DNA from: Ascarosepion bandense
Taxonomy: Eukaryota > Mollusca > Cephalopoda > Sepiida > Sepiidae
Assembly (NCBI GenBank): GCA_037127315.1
Contig: JBBBDQ010000915.1
Span: 777,501 to 841,500, forward strand
Direction of reading: 5' to 3'
Length of the DNA stretch: 64,000 nucleotides
A program made the translations under genes and the position numbers. Shown here piece after piece: positions 22,721-33,989 of the stretch (positions within the stretch are counted from its first letter, which is position 1; every line of letters starts with the position of its first letter). The notes under the pieces are model-generated. The model was not told the origin of the DNA. It worked only from the letters and a program-made list of their open reading frames with translations, and did not search any database.

Positions 22721-23904
22721 TTGTGTGCAAAAGTATTTTTATCTATACAAATAATACGATAAAAATGGTATTTTAAAACTATTTTCAATTATTTTGATAT
22801 GGTTTGTACTTCAGCCAATCACAGTTTGTCGTCAAGATGTGTATTAACCAGGTAGCTTACTCTGTCGATATATAGTGATAACAAGTCTGATACATTAAAG
22901 ACTGTCTTGGTATCTAAATTTTAAAATAGTTAAAAAGAATTGCCATATGATATGCAACACGAAAGTATGTAGAATGAGGGTAAGAGGTATCAAAAAATTG
23001 CTCAAGATTTAAATACGCTTGTGTGTAAAATAGGTTATGTTGTTTAAATTTGGAAAAAAATATGATACTACTAAAAATGCTCAAATGAGTAGTCATCTGC
23101 GTAAATTAAATAAAGCTACTGAGCTATATAATCCGGAACTGAAAGAAACGGCCATTTTGAGAAAATCAGAATTATTTGAAAAATGCCGGAATTAAAAAAG
23201 TAAAGATACAATTAAGAGATCCGTATTCTAGATCACCAAGAAATACACCACTATTAAAACGTAAATATATTCTAAAACGTTTGAAATTAAAAAAGTATGA
23301 ACATGAATCAGATAAATTCTGTAAGAAAGTTATTTGGTCAGATGAAATGAAAATTGAGCATTTCAGGAGAAAGATGCATCTAAATATGGCGAGAAAAGGA
23401 ACTGAATACATCCCAACAGTCAAATATGAGGATGGAAGTGTAATGTTTTCGGTTGCTTTTTTTATTTTTTTATTTTTTTAATTTTTTTTTTTTGTAAAAT
23501 GGAATAGGAGAAATGAAAGTCATCGAAGGATAGATGAATTCAGTAAAACATATTAATAAGAGCAATATCTTTGGGTTTTCACTGAGATTTTGTATTCCAA
23601 GAGGACAACAATCCAAATCATTGGGAGAAAATAACACTGGCTCAATAAAAAGGGAATTGACGTTCCATTTACCGGATCACAATCCAACAGGAAATTCCTG
23701 GAAAAGATTTAAGTAGAGAGTACCCGCAAGAGATAAAAAAATGAAACAACAGAAGAATGTCTGTGAAAAAGGATCAGTGAAACTGAAAAAACCTTGTTTC
23801 AAGAAGCTCGTTGTAAACTACAGAAAACGACTAGAGACTCTAAAGCAGAACGGAGATTAAGCTACTAAATATTAACAAACTGTGTTAAGTACTTTTGCAC
23901 ACAG
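22721..23904 (+). pseudogene. Tc1-like transposon relic
   Basis: The ends are TGTGTGCAAAAGTATTT at 22722 and, in complement, CTGTGTGCAAAAGTACTT ending at 23904. Between them, broken frames follow a Tc1 transposase: KIAQDLNTLVCKIGYVV near 22994 (helix-turn-helix region), RSPRNTPLLKRKYILKRLK near 23230, KVIWSDEMKIEHF at about 23326 (first catalytic Asp at 23341), IPTVKYEDGSVMFSV near 23410, MNSVKHI near 23534, a decayed DHNPTGNSW near 23680 (catalytic Glu replaced by Gly), and KLVVNYRKRLET near 23805. A further TIR-like block at 24047-24064 could be an outer repeat. Confidence 0.75.
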
Positions 23905-24078
23905 TCAAATTCAAACATTGACTATTAAACTACATGAAAACAATGTTTCTCAATTTTAGTCTATGTTTAGTTAGAGAATGTTCATTAAAATATTTGATGT
24001 ATGATTCACATTATGGATAAACTTATAAAAAAACTGATGTTTTAAATACCTTTGCTACACACAGAGACGCACACAGAC

Positions 24079-24080
<2 letters not shown>

Positions 24081-24132
<52 letters not shown>
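24081..24132. repeat. (TA)n microsatellite
   Basis: About 26 TA units after a short CA-rich lead. Confidence 0.95.
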
Positions 24133-24134
<2 letters not shown>

Positions 24135-24135
<1 letters not shown>

Positions 24136-24565
24136 AAAGGCAATTTTAATGTATGCTTTACGTATGAGTTAAAGTACTAAATATAAGTGATAGATCGTAT
24201 ATAAGTATAAAAGTAGTACATTGAAGGCAACACAAAAAGGCAGCACTGTGTTTCATGTTAAGTTATGACGATTGTGTTTAGCATTAAATAGATAGTCTCC
24301 TCGTTGTAGCAGAAAATATTCCTCTTCAGATTAAGCTGCAGCCGACATTTTTAAAAGCTCACATTAATTACGGACTCCTAGCCATTGATTTCGTTGATTG
24401 ACTTTGGTCTGGAAAGTTCTCCAACCAGTGATGCTCTGACATCACTACACTCTCTCATAGGAATATATAGTGTCAAGTATATTCTATTGTGCTAGACTAG
24501 ATGGCTAGATTAGGTGGCTGTTACATTGGTAACAGAAAACATTAGCACTCGTAGAGTAACTTATC
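24135..24565. other. No recognisable feature
   Basis: Unassigned AT-rich sequence between two microsatellites. Confidence 0.5.
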
Positions 24566-24567
24566 AT

Positions 24568-24612
<45 letters not shown>
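24568..24612. repeat. Self-complementary (CA)n(TA)n(TG)n microsatellite
   Basis: CA units, then TA units, then TG units. The whole tract is its own reverse complement and could extrude as a hairpin. Confidence 0.9.
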
Positions 24613-24754
24613 AGATGTATATAAATACACATACGTGTACACACCCAGGTAGACACCGATATATATTTATCAGGTGTTCATAGAAAAGCTGCTCATGCAA
24701 TATAACATAGCCATTATGTATATATAAAAATATACATGTTATTTTACATCTAAA

Positions 24755-24795
24755 GTACGACTCGGAGTTTCATGCACAACTCAATCATCAGGTGC
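24755..24795 (-). ncRNA. Weak hammerhead-like motif, minus strand
   Basis: On the minus strand CTGATGA (24791-24785) precedes GAAAC (24771-24767). Helix III could be ACT with AGT around CCG, followed by C. Helix I would be GCAC with GTAC, one mismatch. Stem II pairing is poor. It may be another Penelope-like terminus, but on its own it is weak. Confidence 0.25.
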
Positions 24796-24874
24796 ATATT
24801 ATGAACTGGCCATCACATAATGAACTGACCATAATAAGCGGATGATGATTGAGAACTTTATACTTAGATTAATA

Positions 24875-25086
24875 CACTCCCGATCAAAAATATAAACCAC
24901 TTAAAAATCTTTAAAAAGAATTTTATTTTTACGGATAGATTTTAAACGTCTCCCAATTAAGGTTACCAATACTACAATCTAAAAGCTTATGGAAACAAAA
25001 AGCTACATTCCAAATATTTTATTTAGAAATTTACATTTTTATAAAATGAGGCGATTTACACATGATCAAAATTATAAGACCAGGGG
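24875..25086 (+). repeat. Left terminal inverted repeat of the Tc3-like element
   Basis: Reverse complement of 26213-26424. Its inner end lies at the block ATGATCAAAATTATAAGACC. Confidence 0.85.
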
Positions 25087-25165
25087 TCTAAATTGTTAGA
25101 TCTATGGTAATTCCAATGTTTTTAGTTCAGTTAGAGATTAGCAATCACTTTGTAAAGGTGTTACC

Positions 25166-26148
25166 ATGCCTAAAGCAAGCAAACTTACCGAAGTTGCGTG
25201 TTCTCGAATTCTAGAATTCCATAAGCAAGGTTTGTCAAGGTTTGATCGCAGCTAAGTTAAATCGCAGTAAAACTGTGATATGAAACTTTCTAAAGAACAG
25301 TGAGAATTATGTAAGAGCAAAAGGTAGGCCCAAACAAATTTCTCCTGCATTGAGTAGGAGAATAAGACGGGTTGTTATGAAAGACGAGGGACTTTCTTCT
25401 AGTCAAATTAAGGCAGTCACAGAAGCTGATTGCAGTCCCGTTAACCATCAGACGACACTTACGACAAAAAGGCATGGTAAATAAAAAGCGTAAACAAATT
25501 CCTCGGCTGCTTCCACATAACAAGGTGGACCGCTTAAAGTTTGGTCATAAACACCAAACATGGGACGTTGAGAAGTGGAAGAAAGTCCTGTTTTCAGATG
25601 AGAAAAATTTCAATCTCGATAGTCCTGATGTCTTCCATCGATATTGGCATAACGAAAACATGCCTCCTGAAATGTTCTCCACACGTCATAGTGGTGGAGG
25701 GTCCCTAATGGTATTGGGTGCCTTTTCTTACAGAAGGACGATAGAGCTCCAAGTGGTGCAGGGTCGTCAGACAGTGGCTGGCTATGTTAGCATGCTAGAA
25801 AAAGCATCTTTGATTAAGCAAGACCATCGTTTGTGTGGGGTTGGATGGTTATTCCAACAGGATAATGCAGCAAGACGGACCTTGACCTTTCTACAAGAAA
25901 ATGGTATCCATCTCTTGGAACATCCTGCATGCTCACCAGACATGAACCCAACTGAAAATGTTTGAGGATGGATGACAATAGATGTTTATCGAAATGGCAA
26001 ACAATATTCAACAAAAAATGAACTTCGTGAAGCCATCTTCAGAAGCTGGAGCAACATCCTCCGCACCTTAACGGAAACGCTTATTTCTAGCATGCCCGAC
26101 AGAATTTTTGAAGTCATCAAAAGCAGTGGAGGTAGAACTCATTATTAA
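25166..26148 (+). pseudogene. Tc3-like transposase, frameshift and stop
   Basis: The gene starts MPKASKLTEVACSRILEFH at 25166. The frame is broken near 25228-25250, where a short CAAGGTTTGT-type duplication is seen, and then continues as NRSKTVI and RAKGRPKQISPALSRRI. The long frame 25474-25965 carries the catalytic region: [10 protein letters not shown] (Asp at 25597) and [12 protein letters not shown] (second Asp near 25861), then [10 protein letters not shown] (Glu near 25954). The stop TGA at 25963 interrupts the expected ENVWG block. Translation resumes to GGRTHY and TAA at 26146-26148. Only 30 residues separate the second Asp from the Glu, against the usual 34, with four residues missing just after QDNA. 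The protein is inactive. Confidence 0.85.
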
Positions 26149-26212
26149 ATTTGGTTGTTGAATGTTTTCATACACTTTTCATACACTTTTTGTACAATTT
26201 TGTAGAAGTTTT

Positions 26213-26424
26213 GTCTCTGGTCTTATAATTTTGATCATGTGTAAATCGCCTCATTTTACAAAAATGTAAATTTCTAAATAAAATGTTTGGAATGTAGCTT
26301 TTTGTTTCCATAAGCTTTTAGATTGTAGTATTGGTAACCTTAACTGGGAGGAGTTTTAAATCTATCCATAAAAAAAAATTCTTTTTAAGATTTTTAAGTG
26401 GTCTTAAATTTTTGATCGGGAGTG
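26213..26424 (-). repeat. Right terminal inverted repeat of the Tc3-like element
   Basis: Mirrors 24875-25086. It ends TTGATCGGGAGTG, followed by the TA duplication. Confidence 0.85.
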
Positions 26425-26429
26425 TATGT

Positions 26430-27455
26430 ATATTTATTTATATGTGTGTGTTTATAACTTTTAAAATTCAAAATGTAAGTTGAAATTTGTTACTGTTGTA
26501 ATATACTTAATAAGGTATATTAGATTCTCATGACTGACATTTTGACAATTTCTTTTATTTTCTGTTTTTTAAACAGTATTTCAATGCAATAAGGCGCGTC
26601 ACTACAAAGTAACGTTAATCAGCCTTTCTATTGCCGTTGTAATCACTCATAACCCCAATGGGTGCGTCACTTGTTCAAATTCTTATACTCGTCTATACTG
26701 ATTAAATTTTGACAATATATACTAGTTGCATGATTAAAAATTCTTCATGTGTACACGTTTTTGTTAATCAAACATAAAAGTTTCATTAAAGATAAAAGGC
26801 TAAACCATTCTGTCAAAAGTAAAAAAACCTTTACAAGTAAAATCAAAATTAAACGGAGTGTAAACAAAACTATTTAGTAATTAAACATTCTTATCCACGT
26901 TATTGTATTTATCTTAAGAAAAACGTGAATTAATCGAACGAACATTCGGTGACCTTCATACTTTATTCTGTCCCGGTTTTTGATTACCTGGTAATTATGG
27001 GTTGTACGAAAGAAACCAAACTTTCATTATTTAGAGATTGCGATACGTAAGTGCATTTTTAATGATCTAGTCTCAAAGTTCAGATTAAATATTTTTAGTT
27101 TCTTTTAGTTTCCAATCGAAATTATACAGAATGCCTTTTGCACAATATACTTATTTTCTATCCGAAGTTTTTGTAAATTTCTTCATAATCATAACATTAT
27201 TTCAACGCAGTTGATCCGCTTTTTAGATTTATTTGCTAGAAACTAATCACATGATTATTATCGACTTCTGTCAGAAGATTTGTTTTGTTCACACGATTAG
27301 TATTTCTTTTATTTTTATCGTTTTCATGTACAGATTTTATGTGATTGGATGCTTTCGCTTCCATAAAAGGTCAGTTCAGCTAATTCTATTCATTTTTTCT
27401 TTATGCTATTTGCAATTTCTATTTTTATTTGCACAGTAAAACCAGCGAATCTGTG
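26430..27455. other. No recognisable feature
   Basis: About 1 kb of AT-rich unassigned DNA. A 68-codon hydrophobic frame at 27233-27439 has no known motif. Confidence 0.5.
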
Positions 27456-27460
27456 ATTTA

Positions 27461-27705
27461 ACGTGTTTATATTTCTGAGATTAGGTATTTACACTATCCG
27501 AACTGTTGTGTTCATTTTTCTTGTCATGTTCACGACGTTTTAGCTGTTGCGCACACCGATTTTTTCAGGCGATATACGTTGAAATTTCCGAACGTATATC
27601 ACCTTCAGAAGACTGGAACATACATCGGCCAAAGTGTGGTGAATATGACAATAAAGATGAAGACAAAAGTCCAAACAATGTAAAGAGTCTAAATACTCTA
27701 ATCGT
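27461..27705. mobile_element. Fold-back (inverted-repeat) element, copy 2
   Basis: The left arm (27461-27545) and right arm (27627-27705) are imperfect reverse complements and resemble the arms of copy 1 at 15520-15836. The central part contains a separate perfect hairpin: GATATACGTT (27571-27580) with AACGTATATC (27591-27600). Confidence 0.55.
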
Positions 27706-27824
27706 TTGTAAACAATTTGTTCTGTTCAAAACCACACTCTCATTTTGACTCATTTTCGTAATGTAGATTTATTAAAATTTTTCAACCTGTTTTTTTTTAA
27801 TCTTTCATATTCCTAACTGTAGTT

Positions 27825-28190
27825 TGAAAGAAAATTACCTCATGGACGTCCGTATGTAAAAAAGAATCTCGTGAGGAAGCCAAATTGTTTTTTATGCTGT
27901 TACGTTGAAGCAAAATTACAGCTACCACGAGATTTGAGTATATATATATATATATATATGCTTGTTTGGGAAGAACTCGGAGGCGTTCTTGTGTTTGCGA
28001 CCCCGAACTACACTTTTTTAGCATTCTCGTGTTTGAGACTACAAATCTCCACTCTCTACTACTGGTCTACACTGTTTTTGGGACAAACTCTTGTGCGTTC
28101 TTGTGTTTGAAACTACTAATCTACACGCTTTCTGGGAAGAGATATTTTGCGTTTCGTGCTTGAGACTGCAAGCTACTTCGGCTTATATCT
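27825..28190 (+). repeat. 5' LTR with internal minisatellite
   Basis: Contains about four diverged units of a 50-60 bp repeat, each marked by GTGTTTGAGACTA-like sequence (near 27990, 28030, 28100 and 28155). A TA tract lies at 27939-27959. Confidence 0.6.
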
Positions 28191-28249
28191 ATATATCTGT
28201 TATAAGCGACATGACGATATAGATTAAGAATCGCAAAATAACTGTCGAT

Positions 28250-29710
28250 ATGGTGAAAAGTGGCGAGGTCGATTTAATAAGCTGGTTGGCGAAAGTGAAA
28301 TTGGTAGCGAGACTGCAAAAAATCCACTGCCTCGCAAGATTTATGTTCCTTATTTTTAGAGGGAGACATCCTGGCCTTATATCTCAAGTTAATCGAAGAA
28401 GATCAACGGGATGCAAAGAAAATAGAAGCAGAGTTAAAACCAGCATTTACGGACGGAGTTCTTTCTGCATATGCAAAGCTAGTGAAGATGCGGTGGACCG
28501 GCAAAGCCGTTGATGTCTATGCAACGAAAATACAAAGACTGGCGGAAGTAGCAGGATTTGAAGGAAGTGTACAAGAGCAGATCGTGAAGCTCACGTTTGT
28601 CAATGGCTTCCCTGAAAATATTTCGGTACTACTAGAGCAGTTGCCAAATGTGGAGAAACTGGAAATCTGAGAAATAATCTCAACTGCCATTGTGCTTACA
28701 GCCACACGGAGACCAGAAATGGTAGCGGTCGCGGAACGGGAACCTAAACGGCGTGATGGAAAACCAAAACCAAAACCGTTTAGTGGCAAATGATATTACT
28801 GCAAGGGTCCTCATTTGTTGGGAGATTGTTGAGAAACAATCAAAGTGATCTGCTATGGATGCGGCGAACCGGGGTATTATGCAAAACACTGCCCACAGGG
28901 AAAGAGAACAGGGAGCAATCAGTGCGCCGCGGTTAGCCATACAAATCAACAATGTCGCAAACCAGAACATTACCAACAATAGAAGCGCTAGGAGAAAGCA
29001 GAGAGCAAGGGCTCTGATTGATACTGGGTGTACCGCACCATTGATCTGTAAGATCAGTGGATAGACGAGAGGTTGTGCACAGGGGTATCAGTCCAGTTAC
29101 GTTGGAGGTATGTGGACGATTACTGAAAATCGGAGCAATTGTAACGGAAAAGATCATTGACGGTGTCGACGGCATTGTGGGCATGGACGTCATTTGCTAA
29201 ATTGGAGGGGCTACCTTCTACGATAGTGTTTCGGGAGATGTTGGACAAGTGGAACACTAGGCAATATTAGAAACTGGCGTAAAGGGCTAGCGGAAATGGT
29301 ATCGTAGAACAAAATCACCTAACTATAAAAGACATTGCCGGAGAGGAAAGATATTGACTGTCGAAGCAGTATTATGTACAATATGTCACCTAAATCTGGT
29401 CAACGAGACTTTGCCGCATTAAGCAATTTACAATTATAAATAGATACATCCTAGAGTTAGATCACTCTGATGGGCCTGAATCTATACAGATTGGAGAGGA
29501 AGTTTGCGTCAAACTAGCTGGAGCCCGCTGCACGACAAAATAGACAAGAGGAAGGATTACCGGATCGCAGACGCGCAACAATGTTGAGTTGGATGGTATG
29601 CCAAGACATGTTCTTGAGCTTAGAATGATCCAGAAGAATTCAGGGAGTAAAGAGGACAATGGGAGAACTTCTCATGCGACTCAGCCCCAAACACTGCGAA
29701 GATAGCAATG
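28250..29710 (+). pseudogene. gag-protease-(deletion)-integrase remnant
   Basis: The frame starts MVKSGEVDLISWLAKVKLVARLQKI (28250), shifts, then reads FLEGDILALYL near 28355, KMRWTGKAVDVYATKIQRLAEVAGF at 28485 and TFVNGFPENISVLL near 28590, which is the capsid part of a Gypsy-type Gag. The nucleocapsid zinc knuckle CYGCGEPGYYAKHC (CX2CX4HX4C spacing changed by Tyr at the His position, with the His later) is at 28851-28892. The protease motif ALIDTGCTAPLI follows at about 29008-29046, and GVDGIVGMDVI near 29160. After a gap with no RT, the block VKLAGARCTTK and MPRHVLELR (29598-29624) matches the integrase C-terminal domain. Frameshifts and stops are frequent. Confidence 0.75.
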
Positions 29711-29773
29711 AGAGCGACAACTGACCAGATGGATTGATCACTATGTGATCATGAGGTCAGGGGGACAGAAGTT

Positions 29774-30252
29774 TGAAAAAACACCTACCTCATGGACGTC
29801 TGTATGTATAAAAGAGTCTTGTGGAGAAGCCATATTGTTTTTATGCTGCCAAACTGACGCAAAATCACGGCGACCACGAGATTCGAGGAAATACAAAATG
29901 TCTGTTTGAGAAGAACTTGGGGTCGTTCTCTACCGAACTACACACTCTTTGGCATTCTCGTGTTTGAGACTATTAATCTATGCTCTTTTGGGGAAGAAGT
30001 CTTGTTGCGTTCTCATTTTTTTTACGACTAGTCTACAATTTCTTTGGGACAAACTATTTTTCGTTCTCGTGTTTGAGATTACTAATCTACTCACTTTTTG
30101 GGAAGAACTCTTGTTGCGTTCCCAAGTTTGAGACAACTGGTCTACACTTTCTTTGAAAAGAACACTTGTGCATTCTTGTGTTTGAGACTTCTAATCTACA
30201 CTCTTACTGAGAAGGACTTTTTTTCATTTCGTCTTTGAGACTAATTATCTAC
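29774..30252 (+). repeat. 3' LTR with expanded minisatellite
   Basis: Longer than the 5' LTR because it holds about six or seven GTGTTTGAGACTA-like units (near 29958, 30020, 30065, 30120, 30175 and 30227). Confidence 0.6.
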
Positions 30253-30254
30253 AA

Positions 30255-31795
30255 TTACAATTATGTTAAAGTTTATCCAAACTCATTTCGGTTCTTTGCT
30301 GACCGCCATCTTAATTGTAAGCATAAAAATGTCATTACTATTTCTTACTTGTTTATTAATATCACATACTTATTATTGCATGAACTTAAATAATTGTGAG
30401 AGACATTTTTCTGACTTTCATCAGAATATAAGCGCAATACTAGACTGGTGACGAGATATCTCCTGCATGTAGTCGATTTTAAAAATCATGAATCAATTTC
30501 ACCTCATGCAAAGTAGTAAAGCCACAGTGATCCACGGGGTTACTTTACTGGGTGTGATTGGACTAAAAAAACAGAAACTTTACTAAGGAGCAAGAAAAAA
30601 GGTGAGTAATCAGGAGGCATGTAGAAAAAGAAATACTTTGCATTTAAATTAGTCAGCGCCAAAAAAAATTTCGTCATATCTTTCTCAATAGAAAAAGAAT
30701 CATGTTTCTTCAATGTACAAGCCAATCAGATTATTCCGAGAATCCTCAACTGAGAAATGTCACGCTCAACCAGAAAAAACCTTCATAATCTAAACCAACA
30801 CGATATTTTGATTAGGATTTCTACATCATACTTTTTGTCATTCAAGGGGAATTTCTAGAACCCCCAAATTATGTTATTGCGTAACGTTATAGTAAGTATG
30901 AATGAAATAGAATAAAAAAATTATGCTGAGGAATGAAGTGTTATTTTTTGCATAACAATATCCGGGTTCATCTTTCAAATGCAGCTCAGGATAAGGGGGG
31001 GGTATTTTCATGGTCAGCTCCAAGCAGGGTTTGCTATTCTTTACAAGAAGATGATTGAGTTCGTAATTCTTCACATGAGAATAATCGGGTTCGACTTTCC
31101 AAGCATGAGCATGTGGGTATAAATAACTTAATGTTTCTATAGTCGTTTTCATATGCTGGTTTTTATTTATTAATTTTAAAATTTCAGTACGGTTAAGATG
31201 GATAGATCTTTGTTCAGTAAGGTTGTAAATTCCTTACTTGTGGAGGACAGATCATCAGTCACTGACTGCATGATGAATAAACCTCTTATTCGAGAGAATT
31301 ACAATTTACATCATGTAATTTTTGTCGTTAAGTTTATGGTAGTCTTAGTATCCTTCTATAGAACAACATTTTAGTTGCTTCGAGACTCATCTTTGTCTGT
31401 GAGAAGAGGAAACCATCAATCTTTGCTTACTGAGACGCTTATTATAGAATTAACATTTTGTTTTTTGATGTATTCTTACCATATCTTATATCTCCATAAA
31501 GTATCTTACCTCAGGACTTTTGTGAATTTTGTTGCCCGTTTTAAAATTCCGGTGAACACTTACTGCAAATGTCATGTTTTCGAAAGATTTAACTGTTTAT
31601 TAACCATCTGATTTGATGTTTTACATATTCTTCTTAACTGCAAATAAATATTCTTCCACTTAAATTAATGTCTTCATTTTCGAAAATTTTTATAAATTAG
31701 TGATACAAATAAATAGTGAAACTTCTATGAAGATACAAAACTTATGAAAAAATGATTAGGCAATAAAAAAAGAGACATGCTTTTTACAATATCCA
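30255..31795. other. No recognisable gene
   Basis: About 1.5 kb. A minus-strand frame at 30874-31152 encodes 92 residues with repeated GYxYxK and EPDYSHVKNYE-like phrases, derived from a loosely repeated TTCACATGAGAATA-type sequence at about 30950-31110. It is probably a degenerate tandem repeat. Frames at 30263-30451 and 31375-31611 are unrecognised. Confidence 0.4.
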
Positions 31796-31796
31796 T

Positions 31797-32640
31797 TGTT
31801 TACTGCTATAGAACTAGAAATGCTGCGACGATTTGGTATTGGTGGCCACGATTTTAACTGTATAAGATACGCAGATGACAGTGTTGATAGCAGACACGGA
31901 AATGCAAATAAAGTACACCCTAGAGAAGGTAGCAAGGGAAAGCGAGAAGAAAGACATAAACATAAACTACAAGAAAACGAAATGCATGGTCACCATCAAA
32001 AAGAGAAGCCTAAAATGCCAACTACAGGTGAGTGATACTTAAATCAAGCCGGTACAAAAATTTAAATATCTAAGAAGTCTTCTGACAAAGGACTGAAAGA
32101 GTGCTACTGAGATAGGAAGGTGCATTATCGTAGCCAATGACGCATTTCAAAATCTAAGCAGAGTATTTGAAGAGAGAAAAATCTCGTTGTAAACAAAGAA
32201 AAGAGTACTGAATTTTTGTGATATCTGTCTTACTGTCTAGCAGAGAATGCTGGACAATCTCCTGAGAGATGAAGCAGAGTCTCGAAGCATTAGAAATTTG
32301 GTTATACAGAAGGATGCTGAGGATACCATGAACATATGAGCAAAGGCAATCCTTGGTGAGGTTTCAAACGAAAAGAAATCTTATGCTTAATATCAGTAAA
32401 AAAACAGCTGAAGTTCCTGAAGTAACGAGGTAGGTGGGCTTCGAGAATCTAGTACTCACGGAACGGATAGAGGGGAGGATAGCCAGGGTAAACCAACGCG
32501 AGACATACTTGATTGGCTTGAGCAAGTGGATGGTGGAGCAGGGTTTGGGAGAGATACCAATGGAAAAATTGCTATGGGCGACAAGGGATAGGTAGATATG
32601 GAGGATCATGACCGCCTATGTCCTGAAGGAACACGGTGCA
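31797..32640 (+). pseudogene. RTE-like LINE reverse transcriptase, 3' part
   Basis: The relic starts LRRFGIGGHDFNCIRYADDSV at about 31817-31885, where YADD is the catalytic motif. It continues in broken frames through a KTxC...TIKK-like stretch, the NYLGS-equivalent near 32070, the TxxxCWTI region near 32245, RRMLRI near 32310 and LKFLG-type sequence near 32410, ending with MTAYVLKEHGA at 32608-32640. This C-terminal sequence is that of the large RTE-like endonuclease/RT family of invertebrates. Only the 3' half is present, as expected of 5'-truncated LINE insertions. Four or five further tails occur in this window. Confidence 0.7.
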
Positions 32641-32644
32641 TAAA

Positions 32645-33690
32645 AGAAAAATGCTTATAAATGTTGGAGATTAATTAAGGTGCGGCGTCAGTTTTTTATC
32701 CTTTTTCTGGTTATGTGACAGGCAACAATAACTAACACTCCTCGATGTAGTATGAGAAAATTCATCTTTATCAAAAATGCATGTTTTTAAAAATAACTGT
32801 CTAAAAAGAAGTAATCAGAAACTTCATTACTAGATCGTTCGCCGCTTGATGTTAACTTTTACATTCTTCACTTTCGGACATATTTTCAGCGAACAGAAAA
32901 CAGATAAAGAAAATGGCGTCTTCTAAATAAGAGATATTGTTTCATTTTCCCGGGCGTTCTCTGCCGAGTATTGTTAGAAACCTCTTGAGAGACTAAGTCA
33001 GCATAAACTATTAAAGAGAAAATCAATCTTGTTCGATGCTTAATTAAAGAGAAATAGGGTCGAATCTCGAGAGCAAATTAGTTCATTGAAGTAGAAATCG
33101 ATTCAATGAATTATCGATTCTCTGATCAGTTCATAGTTTAATGCACGACCATGTACCCACCTTGAAGAACACGAAGGATACAGGGAAAATTGACAGAAGA
33201 AACGAATAAAATTAAATTGTTAACTCATTCTGTATCCTGCTAATGACTTATTGTATGACGAGGTTCAAGATAATAAATATTGATTAAATAATCATTGCTT
33301 TTACAAACTTAGTTAGTTGTTACATAGTAATTGTCATTTGTCTGTCGACCATTTCTTCATTGATTAGCTGTTGTTAGGATCCTGATTAAAACGTGACGAC
33401 CACCTCTGAAAGACAGACAAAAAGATGTCGTACTAATTGGACTTTTAGGAGTTACAACAAATTACTAAAGTTCTTATTTTGTTCATTTCTGTTTTTTCTT
33501 ACTCGTTCTCTGTTGAAGTCGTTCTAAATATCATATTGCCAAATAAATTATTTTTTGTTAACATCTAATAATCTGTTGCCATATGCTGCCTTCTTTGCTT
33601 TATTTATTTATATTCCTGTTAGAATGATTGCAGCAATATCTCGACTAATGCAGCTAATGTTTGTACATCGGTTTCTAGAAAAATGAATTT
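32645..33690. other. No recognisable feature
   Basis: About 1 kb of unassigned DNA. A small imperfect palindrome around ATCGATT lies at 33095-33118. Confidence 0.5.
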
Positions 33691-33696
33691 TTAATT

Positions 33697-33985
33697 CAGT
33701 TCCGTACGTGATACACGCTTGGGGAATTATGTCTCGAAAGCGACATAACTGAGTTGGCAAAAGATTTTCCCGCCGCAATAAATTGCCATTACTTTCTGAA
33801 GTAGACTGAATGCCGACCAAGGCTGGAGAAACTTATCTGTCCTGCTAATTAGACCATAGCTGGAGGGAGAAGTTACATGGAATTTGGGCGTTAGTGAATT
33901 CATCAAATTCAAATGGAATTTGAACTCGGCTCTCAGATTTCTCGTTCCGAGCCGATATCCCCTGCACTACAATCTATGATTGAAC
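33697..33985 (-). mobile_element. tRNA-derived SINE, family A
   Basis: Nearly full length on the minus strand: a tRNA-like head near 33985-33920 (CAGGGGATATCGGCTCGGAA, then GAGTTCAAATTCC), the shared body, and the terminal hairpin region near 33728-33750. It ends in the ACACGC...ACGTA stretch. Confidence 0.7.
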
Positions 33986-33989
33986 TGAA

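Larger units (their letters stand above)
24875..26424 (+). mobile_element. Tc3-like DNA transposon, structurally complete
   Basis: A 1550-bp element with long inverted repeats: 24875-25086 and 26213-26424, each starting CACTCCCGATCAAAAAT or close to it. It is flanked on both sides by the TA target duplication typical of Tc1/mariner elements (24873-24874 and 26425-26426). Long repeats of about 210 bp recall the Tc3 group. The single transposase gene lies between them. The repeats are very similar by eye, with scattered changes near the outer ends, so the insertion is one of the younger ones here. Confidence 0.9.
27825..30252 (+). mobile_element. Ty3/Gypsy-type LTR retrotransposon, internally deleted
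   Basis: Two direct LTR-like repeats flank a gag-protease interior. The left one spans about 27825-28190 and the right one about 29774-30252; both begin TTTGAAA with CTCATGGACGT shortly after. A polypurine-like tract (AGGTCAGGGGGACAG, 29756-29770) precedes the right LTR, as expected. The interior holds gag, a zinc knuckle, a protease and an integrase C-terminus, but no reverse transcriptase or RNase H. The outer LTR boundaries are approximate. No duplication of flanking bases was confirmed. Confidence 0.75.

Noticed and set aside
25474..25965. Host gene encoding a 163-residue protein
   Set aside because: It is the catalytic part of the Tc3-like transposase, inside long terminal inverted repeats.
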